DNA of 64,000 nt from Flavobacteriales bacterium 34_180_T64 (GCA_002162765.1 MAAR01000005.1:62001-126000), one strand, 5' to 3'; shown: positions 52,174 through 62,374, counted from the first letter of the stretch. Made by a program: numbers and translations. The notes: generated by a model not told the origin, from the letters alone.

Positions 52174-54305
52174 ATCGAAGTTGACTTATGTAATTTTAAT
52201 TGAATGCGTTTTCTAGCAATTTCAACATCTAAAACCTCTACGATAATTTGTTGGTGCAAGCTAACATGCGCATTGACATCGCTTACAAACGTATCAGATA
52301 AGTTTGAAAGATGTATCAAACCACTTTCTTTGATACCAATATCTACGAAACACCCAAAATTGGTAATATTATTGACGATTCCAGGAAGACGTTGCCCTTT
52401 CTGTAAATCGCTAATAGTTTTTATGGTTTGATTAAAGGCAAATACTTTGGCTTGCGCCCTGATGTCTAATCCAGGTTTGTTAAGTTCATTAATAATGTCT
52501 TTAAGTGTTGGTAAACCAACAGATTGTGTACAATAGTCTTGTAAATTAATACGTTGAAGCAGGTCTTTATGCCCTATTAAGTCAGAAATATTTTTACGCA
52601 AATCTTGAGCCATTTTAGCTACAATAAGATAACTTTCTGGATGTACAGCCGAATCATCTAAAGGGTTTTCAGCATCTTTAATTCTTAAAAATGCAGCACT
52701 TTGTTCAAATGCCTTGTCGCCTAAACGTGTCACTTTTTTAATGTCTTCTCTAGACTTAAAGACACCATGTTCTTGTCTATAATTAAAAATGTTTTCGGCA
52801 ATTTTAGGACTGATCCCAGAGACATAACCCAGTAAGCTTTTACTGGCTGTATTGATATTTACGCCAACAGCGTTCACGCAATTTTCAACAACAATATCTA
52901 ATGATTTTTGAAGTTTATTCTGATCGACGTCATGTTGGTATTGTCCTACTCCAATGGACTTGGCATCAATTTTCACCAATTCAGCCAAAGGGTCTTGCAA
53001 GCGTCTGCCTATCGAAACAGAGCCTCTTACAGTCACGTCATAATTTGGAAATTCTTCACGAGCAATTTTAGATGCAGAATAGATACTTGCTCCAGCTTCA
53101 CTGACAACAAAAACTTGAATATCATTTTTAAAGCGTATACGCCTAATAAGTGCTTCGGTTTCGCGAGAAGCTGTACCATTTCCAATAGCGATGGCTTCAA
53201 TTTTATAAGCATCAGCTAAAGAACTTATTTTTTTTATTGCTCCAGAGCTGTCGTTTTTTGGAGAATGTGGATAAATGGTTTCGTTATATCGCAAATTACC
53301 TTGAGCATCTAAACACACGATTTTGCAACCAGATCTAAATCCAGGGTCGATAGCCAAAATACGTTTCTCTCCTAATGGAGACCCCAATAGCAGTTGTTTT
53401 AAGTTTTTTGCGAAAACACTGATGGCTGAATCATCTGCCTTGGCTTTTGCGACTTGTAACGCCGCGTTAGACAACGTAGGAAGCAACAAGCGTTTGTAGG
53501 CATCCTGAATTGCTAACTTAATGTGTTGGGAGCAAGTGTTGTTAGAACGAATAATTTTGTTTTCAATTTTAGCTAGAATGCCTTCATTATCGATATTGAT
53601 CTTTGGTCTGATATATCCTTCCTTTTCAGCTCTTAAAATCGCTAATAATCTGTGAGAAGGAATGCGATCTAGACGCTCTTCCCAATCAAAATAATCTTTA
53701 AATTTTTGAGCTTTCTCATTCTCAGATGCTTTGATTATTACTTTAGTGCTAATCATGGCGAAGCGCTCTAATTGATATCTGATAGCTGTTCTGATATCTG
53801 ATCGTTCGTTGAGCCATTCTGCTATAATATGTCTTGCGCCTTCTAAGGCTTCTTCAGTAGAATGAATTTTATTTTTGACATATTTAAAAGCAATAGACTC
53901 AATAGCATTCGAATTTTGACTCATAATTATTTTAGCCAAAGGCTCAAGTCCTTGCTGTTTTGCTTTTTCGGCTTTCGTTGCTCTTTTTTTCTTATAAGGT
54001 AAATAGAGATCTTCTAGACTAGTTATATCTTGTGCGTCTTCAACTTTTTGTTGAAGTTCAGCTGTTAAAACATTTAGTCCTTCTAAAGTTTTAAGAATTG
54101 TACGTTTCCGTTTTTCTATGACTTCAAAGCGGTTTTTGAATGTGACGATCTGAGCAATTTGCACCTCGTCTAAATTTCCAGTGCTTTCTTTTCTATAACG
54201 TGAAATAAAAGGAATCGTACAGTCTTCGTTTAGTAGTGCAACTGTGTTTTTTATAGATTGTTCTTGGAGTTGTGTTTGCGAAATTAAAAAGGGTATGAGT
54301 TGCAT
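52170..54305 (-). CDS. tex: Tex family RNA-binding transcription accessory protein
   Basis: The 711-residue protein matches Tex: an N-terminal helical part (PFISRYRKESTGNLDEVQI), a YqgF-like RNase H fold (RILAIDPGFRSGCKIVCLD), a helix-hairpin-helix region (VNINTASKSLLGYVSGIS), and a C-terminal S1 domain (GIVNNITNFGCFVDIG to VLDVEIARKRIQLKL). Tex acts in transcription and RNA metabolism. Length is close to the family norm. It stands alone between the PG-binding remnant and a small Cys-rich protein. Confidence 0.95.
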   Translation of the reverse strand: MQLIPFLISQTQLQEQSIKNTVALLNEDCTIPFISRYRKESTGNLDEVQIAQIVTFKNRFEVIEKRKRTILKTLEGLNVLTAELQQKVEDAQDITSLEDLYLPYKKKRATKAEKAKQQGLEPLAKIIMSQNSNAIESIAFKYVKNKIHSTEEALEGARHIIAEWLNERSDIRTAIRYQLERFAMISTKVIIKASENEKAQKFKDYFDWEERLDRIPSHRLLAILRAEKEGYIRPKINIDNEGILAKIENKIIRSNNTCSQHIKLAIQDAYKRLLLPTLSNAALQVAKAKADDSAISVFAKNLKQLLLGSPLGEKRILAIDPGFRSGCKIVCLDAQGNLRYNETIYPHSPKNDSSGAIKKISSLADAYKIEAIAIGNGTASRETEALIRRIRFKNDIQVFVVSEAGASIYSASKIAREEFPNYDVTVRGSVSIGRRLQDPLAELVKIDAKSIGVGQYQHDVDQNKLQKSLDIVVENCVNAVGVNINTASKSLLGYVSGISPKIAENIFNYRQEHGVFKSREDIKKVTRLGDKAFEQSAAFLRIKDAENPLDDSAVHPESYLIVAKMAQDLRKNISDLIGHKDLLQRINLQDYCTQSVGLPTLKDIINELNKPGLDIRAQAKVFAFNQTIKTISDLQKGQRLPGIVNNITNFGCFVDIGIKESGLIHLSNLSDTFVSDVNAHVSLHQQIIVEVLDVEIARKRIQLKLHKSTSI

Positions 54306-54372
54306 CTTGAGTAACGATTAACGTATGGCAATTTAAAAAACAAATTGAGTTTTAAATAGATTCGGAATAACT

Positions 54373-54531
54373 TTATGCAACATTTTTAAGTAAGTCAAAG
54401 CAAGGACACTTTTTACAGCGTTTGTTTTCACTTTTTTTATATTTTTTACAGCAACTAGTCTTAGCTTTTTCTGAAATAATCCCTATCTCCTGTAATTTTT
54501 TTTTAGCTTTTTTTTGCTTCTTTTTCCCCAA
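54373..54531 (-). CDS. Small Lys/Cys-rich protein (52 aa), non-ATG start
   Basis: The frame runs GKKKQKKAKKKLQEIGIISE, then a Cys-containing end with CC, then CKKCPCFDLLKNVA before TAA at 54375-54373. No ATG exists in frame. The TTG at 54531 is the best candidate; an ATT at 54555 is another. The pattern KAKKKLxEIGII followed by CCxKYxKxxxxRCKxCPC appears purposeful and suggests a metal- or nucleic-acid-binding peptide. It lies downstream of ferritin on the same strand. I cannot name a family. Confidence 0.5.
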   Translation of the reverse strand: MGKKKQKKAKKKLQEIGIISEKAKTSCCKKYKKSENKRCKKCPCFDLLKNVA

Positions 54532-54605
54532 AACACCATCTGTAGTTTCGATAATGCGGCAAAATTAATTATTTTTATTTAATCTAAATAAAACGAATTG
54601 TTAAA

Positions 54606-55124
54606 TTATAAAGTAGTTTCTGAAGAGGCAGTAGTAACAGTTAATTTTTCTATATCTCTATCAAACAAATAAAGTCCGCCTTTATCATCGCCAATGAGAT
54701 TTATTTTGTCTAAGACAGTCCTTGCTAAAGCTTCTTCTTCTATTTGTTCAGAAACATACCATTGTAAGAAATTATGAGTTGCATAATCCTTTTCTTGCAA
54801 CGAAATATGCACTAATTCGTTAATACTTTTTGAAACAAAAACTTCGTGATCATAAAGTTTCTGAAACATTTCCTTAAAAGATGTAAAGGAATCATTGGGT
54901 TCCTCAAGATTAGATATTTTGGCATGACCACCTCGCTCGTTCACAAATTTAACAAGTTTAAGCATATGTTGGCGTTCTTCATCAGATTGTGCATACATAA
55001 AAGTAGACACGCCTTCAAGACCTTTGACTTCGGCCCAAACAGCCATTGCTAGATATACCTGAGATGATTCTGCTTCTATTTTAATTTGATTATTTAAAGC
55101 GGATTCTATAGATTTTGATAACAT
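54606..55124 (-). CDS. Ferritin (iron storage)
   Basis: The 172-residue protein begins with the four-helix start of ferritins (NQIKIEAESSQVYLAMA) and has the di-iron ligands in AESSQ, DEERQHM and LVHISLQEKDYATHNFLQWYVSEQIEEE. It stores iron as ferric oxide in a 24-mer. It starts 30 bases after the metG stop on the same strand and may be read from the same transcript. Fits the iron-handling genes FeoAB in the window. Confidence 0.95.
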   Translation of the reverse strand: MLSKSIESALNNQIKIEAESSQVYLAMAVWAEVKGLEGVSTFMYAQSDEERQHMLKLVKFVNERGGHAKISNLEEPNDSFTSFKEMFQKLYDHEVFVSKSINELVHISLQEKDYATHNFLQWYVSEQIEEEALARTVLDKINLIGDDKGGLYLFDRDIEKLTVTTASSETTL

Positions 55125-55154
55125 ATTATTCTTTTTAGTAAAGTTACATATTTA

Positions 55155-57209
55155 TTAGCTAATCTGTAGTCCATTACTGATCTCATCATCATCAGGATTG
55201 ACAAACACCAATTTACCATCTGGAGTTTCGGTCATTAAAATCATACCTTGGCTTTCTACACCTCGTAATGCTCTTGGTGCTAAATTAACCAAAACAGTAA
55301 CACGTTTACCAATAACTTCATCCGCTGTAAAACTTTCAGCAATCCCAGACACAATGGTTCTAACGTCAATTCCCGTATCCACTTTAAGAACGAGAAGTTT
55401 TTTAGCTTTTGGCATTTTTTCAGCCTCTAAAATAGTACCAACACGAATATCTAACTTAGTGAAATCATCAAATGTAATTTCGTCCTTTTGAGGATCTACC
55501 ACTTTCTTTGCGGCCTCGTTGGCTTTTTTACTAGCTTCTAATTTATCTAATTGCTTTTGAATGGTATCATCTTCAATTTTACTGAATAATAATTCGGCCT
55601 TACCAATTTGGTGACCTGCATTAATCAGAACAGTTTTCGTTGAAATTTCATCCCATGAATTATCAGAGCCTCCTAAAATAGATTTTAATTTTTGAGAAGT
55701 AAAAGGTAAGAAAGGCTCGCTTAATGTTGCTAAAGCAGCAGCAATTTGAAGTGCCACATACATAATTGTTTGTGTTCTGGTTTCATCAACTTTTATCATT
55801 TTCCAAGGCTCCTCATCGGCAAGATATTTGTTTCCAAGTCTGGCTAAATTCATGAGCTCCTGACCGGCTTCTCTAAAACGATAGCGCTCAATAGAACTTG
55901 ATATCACACCTGGATACGCTTTTATTGTAGCCAATGTTTCTTCATCTATCGGTGAAAATTCTGAAGGAACTGGAATTGTCCCATCATAATATTTATTAGT
56001 GAGCACGACAACACGATTAATGAAGTTCCCGAAAATTGCAACCAACTCGTTATTGTTTCTCGCTTGAAAATCTTTCCAAGTAAAATCGTTGTCTTTACTT
56101 TCAGGTGCATTAGCTGTTAAGGCATATCGCAACACATCTTGTTGATTCGGAAAATCTTCCAAATATTCCGGAAGCCAAACCGCCCAATTTTTTGAAGTTG
56201 ACAATTTATTCCCTTCTAAATTTAAAAACTCATTCGCAGGAACATTATCAGGGAGAATGTAAGAGCCTTCAGCTTTCAACATAGCTGGGAAAATTATACA
56301 ATGAAATACAATATTATCCTTTCCTATAAAGTGTACGAGTTTAGTGTTTTCATCTTTCCAATACGGTTCCCAATCTTTGCCAACACGTGACGCCCATTCT
56401 TTGGTTGCCGATATGTAGCCTATAGGCGCATCAAACCAAACATATAGTACTTTGCCATCAGCACCTTCAACAGGCACAGGAATTCCCCAGTCCAAATCTC
56501 TGGTGACAGCACGTGGTCGAAGACCATCATCTATCCAAGATTTCACTTGTCCGTAAACATTAGGTTTCCAGTCTTTTTTATGACCTTTTAAAATCCAGTC
56601 TTTTAAAAAATCTTCATGCTTATCTAAAGGTAAGAACCAGTGTTTTGTTTGTTTAAGCGTTGGTATATTTCCAGTAATAGCAGATTTGGGATTAATTAAA
56701 TCTGTCGCATTATGACTTGTTCCACAGTTTTCACATTGATCGCCATAACTTTCTTCATAACCACATTTTGGACAGGTACCCACTATAAAGCGATCAGCCA
56801 AAAATTGATTAGCTTCTGCATCGTATAACTGTTCTGAAGTTTCTTCAATAAATTCACCTTTATCATGCAAGGTTGTAAAAAACTCTGATGCCGTTTCATG
56901 ATGAATTTTTGCCGAAGTTCTGGAGTAGTTATCAAAAGTAATTCCAAAATCTTCAAACGATTGCTTAATAATGGCGTGGTATTTATCAACAATGTCTTGA
57001 GGAGACACACCTTCCTTTTTCGCTTTAATAGTTATTGGAACGCCATGTTCATCACTTCCGCAAATAAAAGCGACATCGTTTCCGGTTAAGCGTAAATAGC
57101 GTGCATAAATATCTGCTGGTATATAAACACCTGCTAAATGCCCAATATGAATTGGTCCATTGGTATAAGGGAGTGCTGCAGTAATTGTATATCGTTGTGG
57201 TTGACTCAT
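55155..57209 (-). CDS. metG: Methionine-tRNA ligase
   Basis: The ATG at 57209 ([19 protein letters not shown]) gives 684 residues. The class I signatures are HIGH in PIHIGHLAG and a KMSKS-type loop in [10 protein letters not shown]. The zinc knuckle has four Cys ([17 protein letters not shown]). The C-terminal domain is of the Trbp111 type ([20 protein letters not shown]), which helps tRNA binding. Length and domain order are those of the longer, dimeric MetG. Confidence 0.97.
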   Translation of the reverse strand: MSQPQRYTITAALPYTNGPIHIGHLAGVYIPADIYARYLRLTGNDVAFICGSDEHGVPITIKAKKEGVSPQDIVDKYHAIIKQSFEDFGITFDNYSRTSAKIHHETASEFFTTLHDKGEFIEETSEQLYDAEANQFLADRFIVGTCPKCGYEESYGDQCENCGTSHNATDLINPKSAITGNIPTLKQTKHWFLPLDKHEDFLKDWILKGHKKDWKPNVYGQVKSWIDDGLRPRAVTRDLDWGIPVPVEGADGKVLYVWFDAPIGYISATKEWASRVGKDWEPYWKDENTKLVHFIGKDNIVFHCIIFPAMLKAEGSYILPDNVPANEFLNLEGNKLSTSKNWAVWLPEYLEDFPNQQDVLRYALTANAPESKDNDFTWKDFQARNNNELVAIFGNFINRVVVLTNKYYDGTIPVPSEFSPIDEETLATIKAYPGVISSSIERYRFREAGQELMNLARLGNKYLADEEPWKMIKVDETRTQTIMYVALQIAAALATLSEPFLPFTSQKLKSILGGSDNSWDEISTKTVLINAGHQIGKAELLFSKIEDDTIQKQLDKLEASKKANEAAKKVVDPQKDEITFDDFTKLDIRVGTILEAEKMPKAKKLLVLKVDTGIDVRTIVSGIAESFTADEVIGKRVTVLVNLAPRALRGVESQGMILMTETPDGKLVFVNPDDDEISNGLQIS

Positions 57210-57509
57210 CAATCTTAAAAAATTAAATTAATATGTCATTGCGAAGGAGGTACGACTGTGGCAATCTCATTAATAAGAGTTTACATTAGACAGATTCCAG
57301 CACTTTGTTCGGAATGACGGGTTGTTTTGAAGATGTAAAAGTACGCATTTTGACTGCGATTTAGAAACGAGCATTTATAAATTTTAGACATAGTTTTAAT
57401 TAAGAAATGTTTAAAATTTTTAATTCGAGAACGTAGTGGTTACACATGTTCTTAATTTTATAATTAATTTATGCTTTGATGATTATTGAATTTAAACGTG
57501 TGAAAAAAA
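57210..57509. other. Intergenic region with dispersed repeat
   Basis: The 300 bases between metG and the LD-carboxypeptidase gene, which are transcribed divergently, hold the palindromic repeat at 57235-57318. The rest is A/T-rich. I see no gene in it. Confidence 0.6.
57235..57318. repeat. Dispersed palindromic repeat of GTCATTGCGA type
   Basis: The unit starts GTCATTGCGAAGGAGG and ends GTTCGGAATGAC. The ends are inverted copies (8 of 9 bases), and CAATCTC and CAGATTC form a second inner inverted pair. Similar GTCATTGCGA...AATGAC elements are dispersed through many Bacteroidota genomes. Only one copy is in this window. Confidence 0.7.
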
Positions 57510-58544
57510 ATGTACATTTACAATATGTCAAAATACGCATTCATTTTTAGTATAATAACTGTTGTTTTTTTCTCTGGAAAAACGCAATTAATAGCTCAAA
57601 ATAAAGCAGCTTCAAAATCGCAGCTCATGTTGAAACAACCAGATTATTTAAAAGCAGGAGATACTGTTGTTATCGTTGCACCTTCGGGAATACTTAAAGA
57701 ACGAACAGATGAAGTAGAACTCGCAAAAGCACTTTTAAAATCATGGAATTTAAATGTGGTTGTTGGGCAACACGTTTTCAATCAAGCCAATCATTTCGCA
57801 GGAACTGATGACGAGCGCTGTGAAGATTTTCAAAATGCTCTTGACGATCCAACCATTAGCGCGATTTGGTGTGCTCGTGGAGGATATGGAACTGTTAGGA
57901 TTTTAGATAAGTTGGATTATACAAAATTTAAGAGGCATCCTAAATGGCTCATTGGTTATTCGGACATTACAGCTTTGCATAATCAAATGCATAATGAAGG
58001 ATTTGAATCAATTCATGCCTTGATGTGCGTGAGTTTAAATGAAGATAAAGAAGGATTAGACGAGACTATTGCAACTTTTAAAAATACGGTATTTGGAAAT
58101 CCATTATCTTATACTATTGAAGGTTCAGCATATAATAAAACAGGGATTGCTTCTGGACAATTAGTTGGTGGAAATTTAACGATACTCCACACCATGTTGG
58201 GCTCTGAAACGAGCATTGATACTTCGGGAAAAATATTATTTATTGAAGAAATAGGAGAGTATGCCTACCATATTGATCGTATGTTACAAAGTTTAAAGCG
58301 CGCTGGATATTTTGATGATTGTAAAGGGGTTGTAGTTGGAGACATTACTAAGCTTAGAAAAAACACGACGCCTTGGGGTAAACCAGTAGAGCAGCTTATT
58401 TTGGATGCTTTGGCCGAGTATGATTTTCCAATAGCTTTCAATATGCCTGCAGGTCATGAAAGGGATAATCGTGCACTTATTTTTGGAAGAACGATTCAAT
58501 TGCATGTGGCTAAAGTAAAGTCTAATTTAGATTTCAATAATTAA
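57510..58544 (+). CDS. LD-carboxypeptidase (S66 family)
   Basis: The first ATG at 57510 gives 344 residues; the ATG at 57525 would start the signal peptide (MSKYAFIFSIITVVFFSG). The S66 motifs are present: APSGILKERTDEVE, the nucleophile Ser in IGYSDITALHNQ, the Glu in FIEEIGEYAYHID and the final His in MPAGHERDN. Enzymes of this group trim D-alanine from muramoyl tetrapeptides during peptidoglycan recycling. A signal peptide points to the periplasm. It lies 2 bases before yraN, in an operon. Confidence 0.92.
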   Translation: MYIYNMSKYAFIFSIITVVFFSGKTQLIAQNKAASKSQLMLKQPDYLKAGDTVVIVAPSGILKERTDEVELAKALLKSWNLNVVVGQHVFNQANHFAGTDDERCEDFQNALDDPTISAIWCARGGYGTVRILDKLDYTKFKRHPKWLIGYSDITALHNQMHNEGFESIHALMCVSLNEDKEGLDETIATFKNTVFGNPLSYTIEGSAYNKTGIASGQLVGGNLTILHTMLGSETSIDTSGKILFIEEIGEYAYHIDRMLQSLKRAGYFDDCKGVVVGDITKLRKNTTPWGKPVEQLILDALAEYDFPIAFNMPAGHERDNRALIFGRTIQLHVAKVKSNLDFNN

Positions 58545-58546
58545 TT

Positions 58547-58906
58547 ATGGCAACTCATAATGAACTTGGTGAAAAGGGAGAAAAACTTGCAATTAATTTT
58601 CTTCTCGAACAAGGCTATGATATTCTCGAGTGTAATTATAGGTTCGAAAAGGCTGAAGTTGACATCATTGCTCGAATAGATCATACGCTTGCCATTATAG
58701 AAGTTAAAACTAGAGCTACACGTCATTTTGGCAATCCTCAAGATTTTGTAAAACCAAAACAAATTCAACGCATTGTAAAAGCAGTTGACTATTATATTAA
58801 TTCCAATGCTCTAGATTTAGAAGTCCGATTTGATATTGTTTCCATTATTAAAACGCTAAATAACTATGAGATAGAACATTTAAAAAATGCATTTTATCAT
58901 TTCTAG
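58547..58906 (+). CDS. YraN family (UPF0102) endonuclease-like protein
   Basis: The 119-residue protein shows the restriction-nuclease-like core of the UPF0102 family: GEKGEKLAINFLLEQGY, then YRFEKAEVDIIARID and IIEVKTR (the D...ExK metal-binding site). Members are thought to be Holliday-junction-like or structure-specific nucleases, but the role is unproven. It follows the LD-carboxypeptidase gene directly. Confidence 0.92.
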   Translation: MATHNELGEKGEKLAINFLLEQGYDILECNYRFEKAEVDIIARIDHTLAIIEVKTRATRHFGNPQDFVKPKQIQRIVKAVDYYINSNALDLEVRFDIVSIIKTLNNYEIEHLKNAFYHF

Positions 58907-59038
58907 AAGTGTATTTCATCGAATTACGTAGGAAAAATCATCAAAAATATTATTTAATCATGCGTTTCATCGAATAAATTGTGATTTAATCGTTAATTAG
59001 TCTTAGTTTCATGGTCCTTAACCCCAAATTTTATGATT

Positions 59039-59638
59039 ATGAAAAAAATTACCTTTATTCTATCTGCGCTCATTATAGCGACGTTAATGAGTTGTAACAC
59101 TGAGTCTGTTATGGAAGAAGAAACGCAAGCTACAAAATTAGACCCTAATTTTAGAGTCTCTGCTTCCTCAATCAATAGAGCTCTACAAAGAGCATCTCTT
59201 GATGAGCCATGTATGTCCACTAATTTGATTGCAGGACAAAATCATATTGCAGGTACAGTATCTGTAGACAATGATGGCGTAAATCTGATTATTACATATG
59301 CTACTAATGAAGATTGGACAATTGACCTAACACATTTTAGTATTGGAAATTGCGACGAACAATGGGTGCCTACTACAGGATCTGGAAATCCTAAAATCGG
59401 ACAGTTTGAGCATACTGAGCCACATTCTACAGGAACCAATGAAGTGGTTTACATGATTAGTTTAGATGCACTAAGTGAGGCGTATTGCTTCGCAGCACAT
59501 GCTGAAGTGCAAGGGCCTACAGGAGGAGAAACTGCTTGGGCCGAAGGACCAGGATTTGATGGAAATAGCTGGGCTATGTATGTAGAAGCTTTTTTATCTG
59601 ACTGTGTTGTTGATGGAGAAGTAGAACCAACTAAATAA
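59039..59638 (+). CDS. Uncharacterised lipoprotein
   Basis: The ATG at 59039 (MKKITFILSALIIATLMSC) gives 199 residues and a lipobox LMSC; an ATG six bases earlier is possible. The mature part is beta-rich with a conserved-looking block (ITYATNEDWTIDLTHFSIGN) and several Cys (GNCDEQ, AYCFAA, SDCVVD). It resembles secreted proteins with small Ig-like folds. Function unknown. Strong terminator follows. Confidence 0.72.
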   Translation: MKKITFILSALIIATLMSCNTESVMEEETQATKLDPNFRVSASSINRALQRASLDEPCMSTNLIAGQNHIAGTVSVDNDGVNLIITYATNEDWTIDLTHFSIGNCDEQWVPTTGSGNPKIGQFEHTEPHSTGTNEVVYMISLDALSEAYCFAAHAEVQGPTGGETAWAEGPGFDGNSWAMYVEAFLSDCVVDGEVEPTK

Positions 59639-59658
59639 AAATTAATAAATATATTGAG

Positions 59659-59690
59659 AAAGGTGCACTACAAAGTGCGCCTTTTTTTAT
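59659..59690 (+). terminator. Terminator after the lipoprotein gene
   Basis: AAAGGTGCACT (59659-59669) and AGTGCGCCTTT (59674-59684), with one wobble pair and a 4-base loop, precede a T run. Confidence 0.78.
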
Positions 59691-59753
59691 GTAATCAATC
59701 AATTGCGTCTTTTAGTATTTCTGTAATTTAATTTCTTAGTACAAAAATAGAGG

Positions 59754-60332
59754 CTATCTATAAAAATTCATTTCATCAACATATTCCCAAACATGTTCGG
59801 GTAACATTGGTCTTATATTTTTATCTTCTTTTATTGACTTTCGGATAAAAGTGGATGACAATTGCATAATAGGAGCATCTATAAAATGCACTTTCCCATT
59901 GGTGTGAAATTGCGTGTCAATGCTTCCTTCGGAAACTCTTGGGTAAACATAAATATGATGATTTTTCAGAATCAATTCATAATTTTTCCATTTATGGAAA
60001 CTCTTTAGATTGTCTTCTCCCATGATTAGAGAAAACTCATAATCGGTATACTTTTCTTCTAAATAAACAAGTGTGTTAATAGTGTAATTTGGCTGCGGGA
60101 GATTAAATTCAATATCACTAGCCCTTAACTTAGTATAGTCTTCTACTGCTCGGTCAACCATTTGATAGCGATGATGATTGTCCAATAAAGTACTTTTCTT
60201 TTTAAAAGGGCTATGCGGTGTTACCACAAACCATACTTGATCCAAATCGCTATATTCGGCCATATGATTGGCAATGGTTAAATGACCAATATGAATGGGA
60301 TTAAACGTACCAAAATACAATCCAATTTTCAT
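59754..60332 (-). CDS. nadD: Nicotinate-nucleotide adenylyltransferase
   Basis: The ATG at 60332 (MKIGLYFGTFNPIHIGH) gives 192 residues; a TTG two codons earlier is less likely. The nucleotidyltransferase motifs are GTFNPIHIGHL and the C-terminal SSTFIRKSI. It makes nicotinate adenine dinucleotide in NAD synthesis. Its start overlaps the gmk stop by 4 bases. The order yicC-gmk-nadD is an operon commonly kept in Bacteroidota. Confidence 0.94.
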   Translation of the reverse strand: MKIGLYFGTFNPIHIGHLTIANHMAEYSDLDQVWFVVTPHSPFKKKSTLLDNHHRYQMVDRAVEDYTKLRASDIEFNLPQPNYTINTLVYLEEKYTDYEFSLIMGEDNLKSFHKWKNYELILKNHHIYVYPRVSEGSIDTQFHTNGKVHFIDAPIMQLSSTFIRKSIKEDKNIRPMLPEHVWEYVDEMNFYR

Positions 60333-60916
60333 TCGCAATTGTCGTTTTGATTTATAAAAGTATCCACTAAATTATAAGCTTCTGTTAGTGCATCGTCTAA
60401 GATTTCATTAACTACGATTTCATCAAATAGAGGTGCAGTCGCCAATTCTGCTGAAGCTTTTGCCACTCTCATATTAATTTTATCTTCACTTTCGGTTTTA
60501 CGCTTTTTAAGTCTGATTTTTAGCTCGTCAATGCTAGGAGGTTTTACAAAAATAGCTAAAGTTTTCTCAGGGTAATTGCGTTTAATTCTCAATCCTCCAG
60601 AAACATCAATATCAAAAATCACATTTTTACCTAGCGCCCAAATGCGTTCAATTTCAGATTTTAAAGTACCGTAAAAATTATCTCTATAAACCTCTTCCCA
60701 TTCTAGAAAATCATCGTTTTTTATTTTATTTTTAAAGGATTTTGTATCTAAAAAATAATAATCTTTACCTTCTATTTCTTCCCCACGTTTTGCGCGTGAA
60801 GTTGCAGAAATTGAAAATTCTAAATTCAATTCTTTTTGAGCTAATAAATGTCTTACAATGGTTGTTTTTCCTGAGCCAGAAGGCGCAGAAAACACTAAAA
60901 GTTTCCCTTTTTTCAT
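60329..60916 (-). CDS. gmk: Guanylate kinase
   Basis: The 195-residue protein has the P-loop SAPSGSGKTTIV, the GMP-binding SATSRAKRGEE and YYFLDTKSF regions, and the RxxxxxxDIDVSGG segment. It phosphorylates GMP to GDP. The start shares its first base with the stop of yicC and the end overlaps nadD, so the three are co-translated. Confidence 0.96.
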   Translation of the reverse strand: MKKGKLLVFSAPSGSGKTTIVRHLLAQKELNLEFSISATSRAKRGEEIEGKDYYFLDTKSFKNKIKNDDFLEWEEVYRDNFYGTLKSEIERIWALGKNVIFDIDVSGGLRIKRNYPEKTLAIFVKPPSIDELKIRLKKRKTESEDKINMRVAKASAELATAPLFDEIVVNEILDDALTEAYNLVDTFINQNDNCE

Positions 60917-61773
60917 TATAAAACGTTTAGTAATTGTTCTTTGATTTTTTCTAGTTCATCTTTCATCTGAACCACTAACTTTTGCATTGGTGCATAGTTA
61001 GATTTTGAACCAATGGTATTGATTTCTCTTCCCATTTCTTGACCAATAAACCCTAATTTTTTTCCATTAGAGTCATCAGATTTTAGAGCTTTCAAAAAGT
61101 AGTCTAAATGATTCTTTAAACGTACTTTTTCTTCAGTAATATCAAACTTTTCTATATAGTAGACTAATTCTTGCTCAAAGCGATTTTCGTCAACTTTTTC
61201 CTTAATATCTGCGATTCCTTTTTGTAAACGCTCTCTTACACCTTCAATACGCTCAGGATCCATTTCAATAACGTCATCCAATAAATTGGAAATGTTTTCG
61301 ACACGTTCAAAGAAATCCCTTTCTAAACTTTCACCTTCATCTAAGCGATATTGATATATTTTTTCTAAGCTAGAATCTATTTCTTTTGCAATTTGACTCC
61401 ATTCGTCTTCATCAATTTCATCCCGCTCAGTAGTTAAAGCATCAGGTAATCTTATAGCCATTTTAAGGAGCTCCGTTTCATCACCATTAACAACCTCTTT
61501 AAGTTGTTTTATGTATTGATTTACAACCGTTTTATTAATCTGAGTTGAGGTTTCTTCACCAGTGACTTCCATATATAATGAGAAATCAATTTTACCTCGA
61601 ATTAGTTTAGTTGCGATAAGCTTTCTAATACTCAATTCCTTTTCTCTATATAGAGATGGCATACGCGTATTTAAATCTAAATTTTTACTATTTAGGGATT
61701 TAATTTCTATTGATATTTTTTTTGTTGGAAGCTGTATTACAGACTTACCGTAACCTGTCATGGATTGTATCAT
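60916..61773 (-). CDS. YicC family endoribonuclease-like protein
   Basis: The 285-residue protein starts MIQSMTGYGKS, as do nearly all YicC/YloC proteins, and ends with the conserved DUF1732 block (GKKLGFIGQEMGREINTIGSK). Family members in E. coli and B. subtilis have been linked to RNA cleavage and to stationary-phase growth. It is first of the yicC-gmk-nadD operon. Confidence 0.94.
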   Translation of the reverse strand: MIQSMTGYGKSVIQLPTKKISIEIKSLNSKNLDLNTRMPSLYREKELSIRKLIATKLIRGKIDFSLYMEVTGEETSTQINKTVVNQYIKQLKEVVNGDETELLKMAIRLPDALTTERDEIDEDEWSQIAKEIDSSLEKIYQYRLDEGESLERDFFERVENISNLLDDVIEMDPERIEGVRERLQKGIADIKEKVDENRFEQELVYYIEKFDITEEKVRLKNHLDYFLKALKSDDSNGKKLGFIGQEMGREINTIGSKSNYAPMQKLVVQMKDELEKIKEQLLNVL

Positions 61774-61897
61774 GTACTCAATTTATAAAAGTTGTCCAAA
61801 GGTAATCAAAATCATAAAGTTATTACATTGAAAGTTATATATGCTTCATAAGTATGCCGAATAAAAAAGTATAAATTTGTAGCCTTAAAAATCAATT

Positions 61898-62374
61898 ATG
61901 TATAAAAAGGAATTTGAAATAAGATGGAGTGATGTAGATGCAAATGCGCACCTAGCAAACTCAGCATACACTAATTTTATGAGTCATACACGTATGGGCT
62001 TTTTTACGGATTATGGTTTTAGCATGCAAGAAATGCATGAACAAGAAATAGGACCAGTAGTATTTTATGAACATATGTATTATTTTAAAGAAGCTTATTT
62101 AGGCACTCCAATAACAGTTACTTTGGAATTAATAGGGCTAAGTAAAGATGGGATGTTCTTTAAGTTTGAACACAATTTTTATAATGACAAAGGCGAAAAT
62201 TTAGCAAATTGCGAAATATTTGGTGCTTGGATCGATACTGAGAAACGGTCTTTAACAGCATTACCCGAAGCACTACTAACGATTTCAGAAACATTTCCAA
62301 AAGCGATTAATTTTAGAACCCTGACCAAAGAAGACACAAGGAAACATGGTAAAAGACCAGTCAATTTAGGCTAA
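61898..62374 (+). CDS. Acyl-CoA thioesterase (hotdog fold, 4HBT type)
   Basis: The 158-residue protein has the 4-hydroxybenzoyl-CoA thioesterase motif RWSDVDANAHLANSAYTNFM with the active-site Asp, then the hotdog helix and strands (GPVVFYEHMYYFKEAY). It would hydrolyse an acyl-CoA thioester; the substrate is unknown. It is divergent from yicC and convergent with the ArsC-like gene. Confidence 0.88.
   Translation: MYKKEFEIRWSDVDANAHLANSAYTNFMSHTRMGFFTDYGFSMQEMHEQEIGPVVFYEHMYYFKEAYLGTPITVTLELIGLSKDGMFFKFEHNFYNDKGENLANCEIFGAWIDTEKRSLTALPEALLTISETFPKAINFRTLTKEDTRKHGKRPVNLG

Noticed and set aside
55155..57209. Riboswitch or T-box leader before metG
   Set aside because: The 5' region shows only a dispersed palindromic repeat, with no T-box or SAM-aptamer features that I can see.
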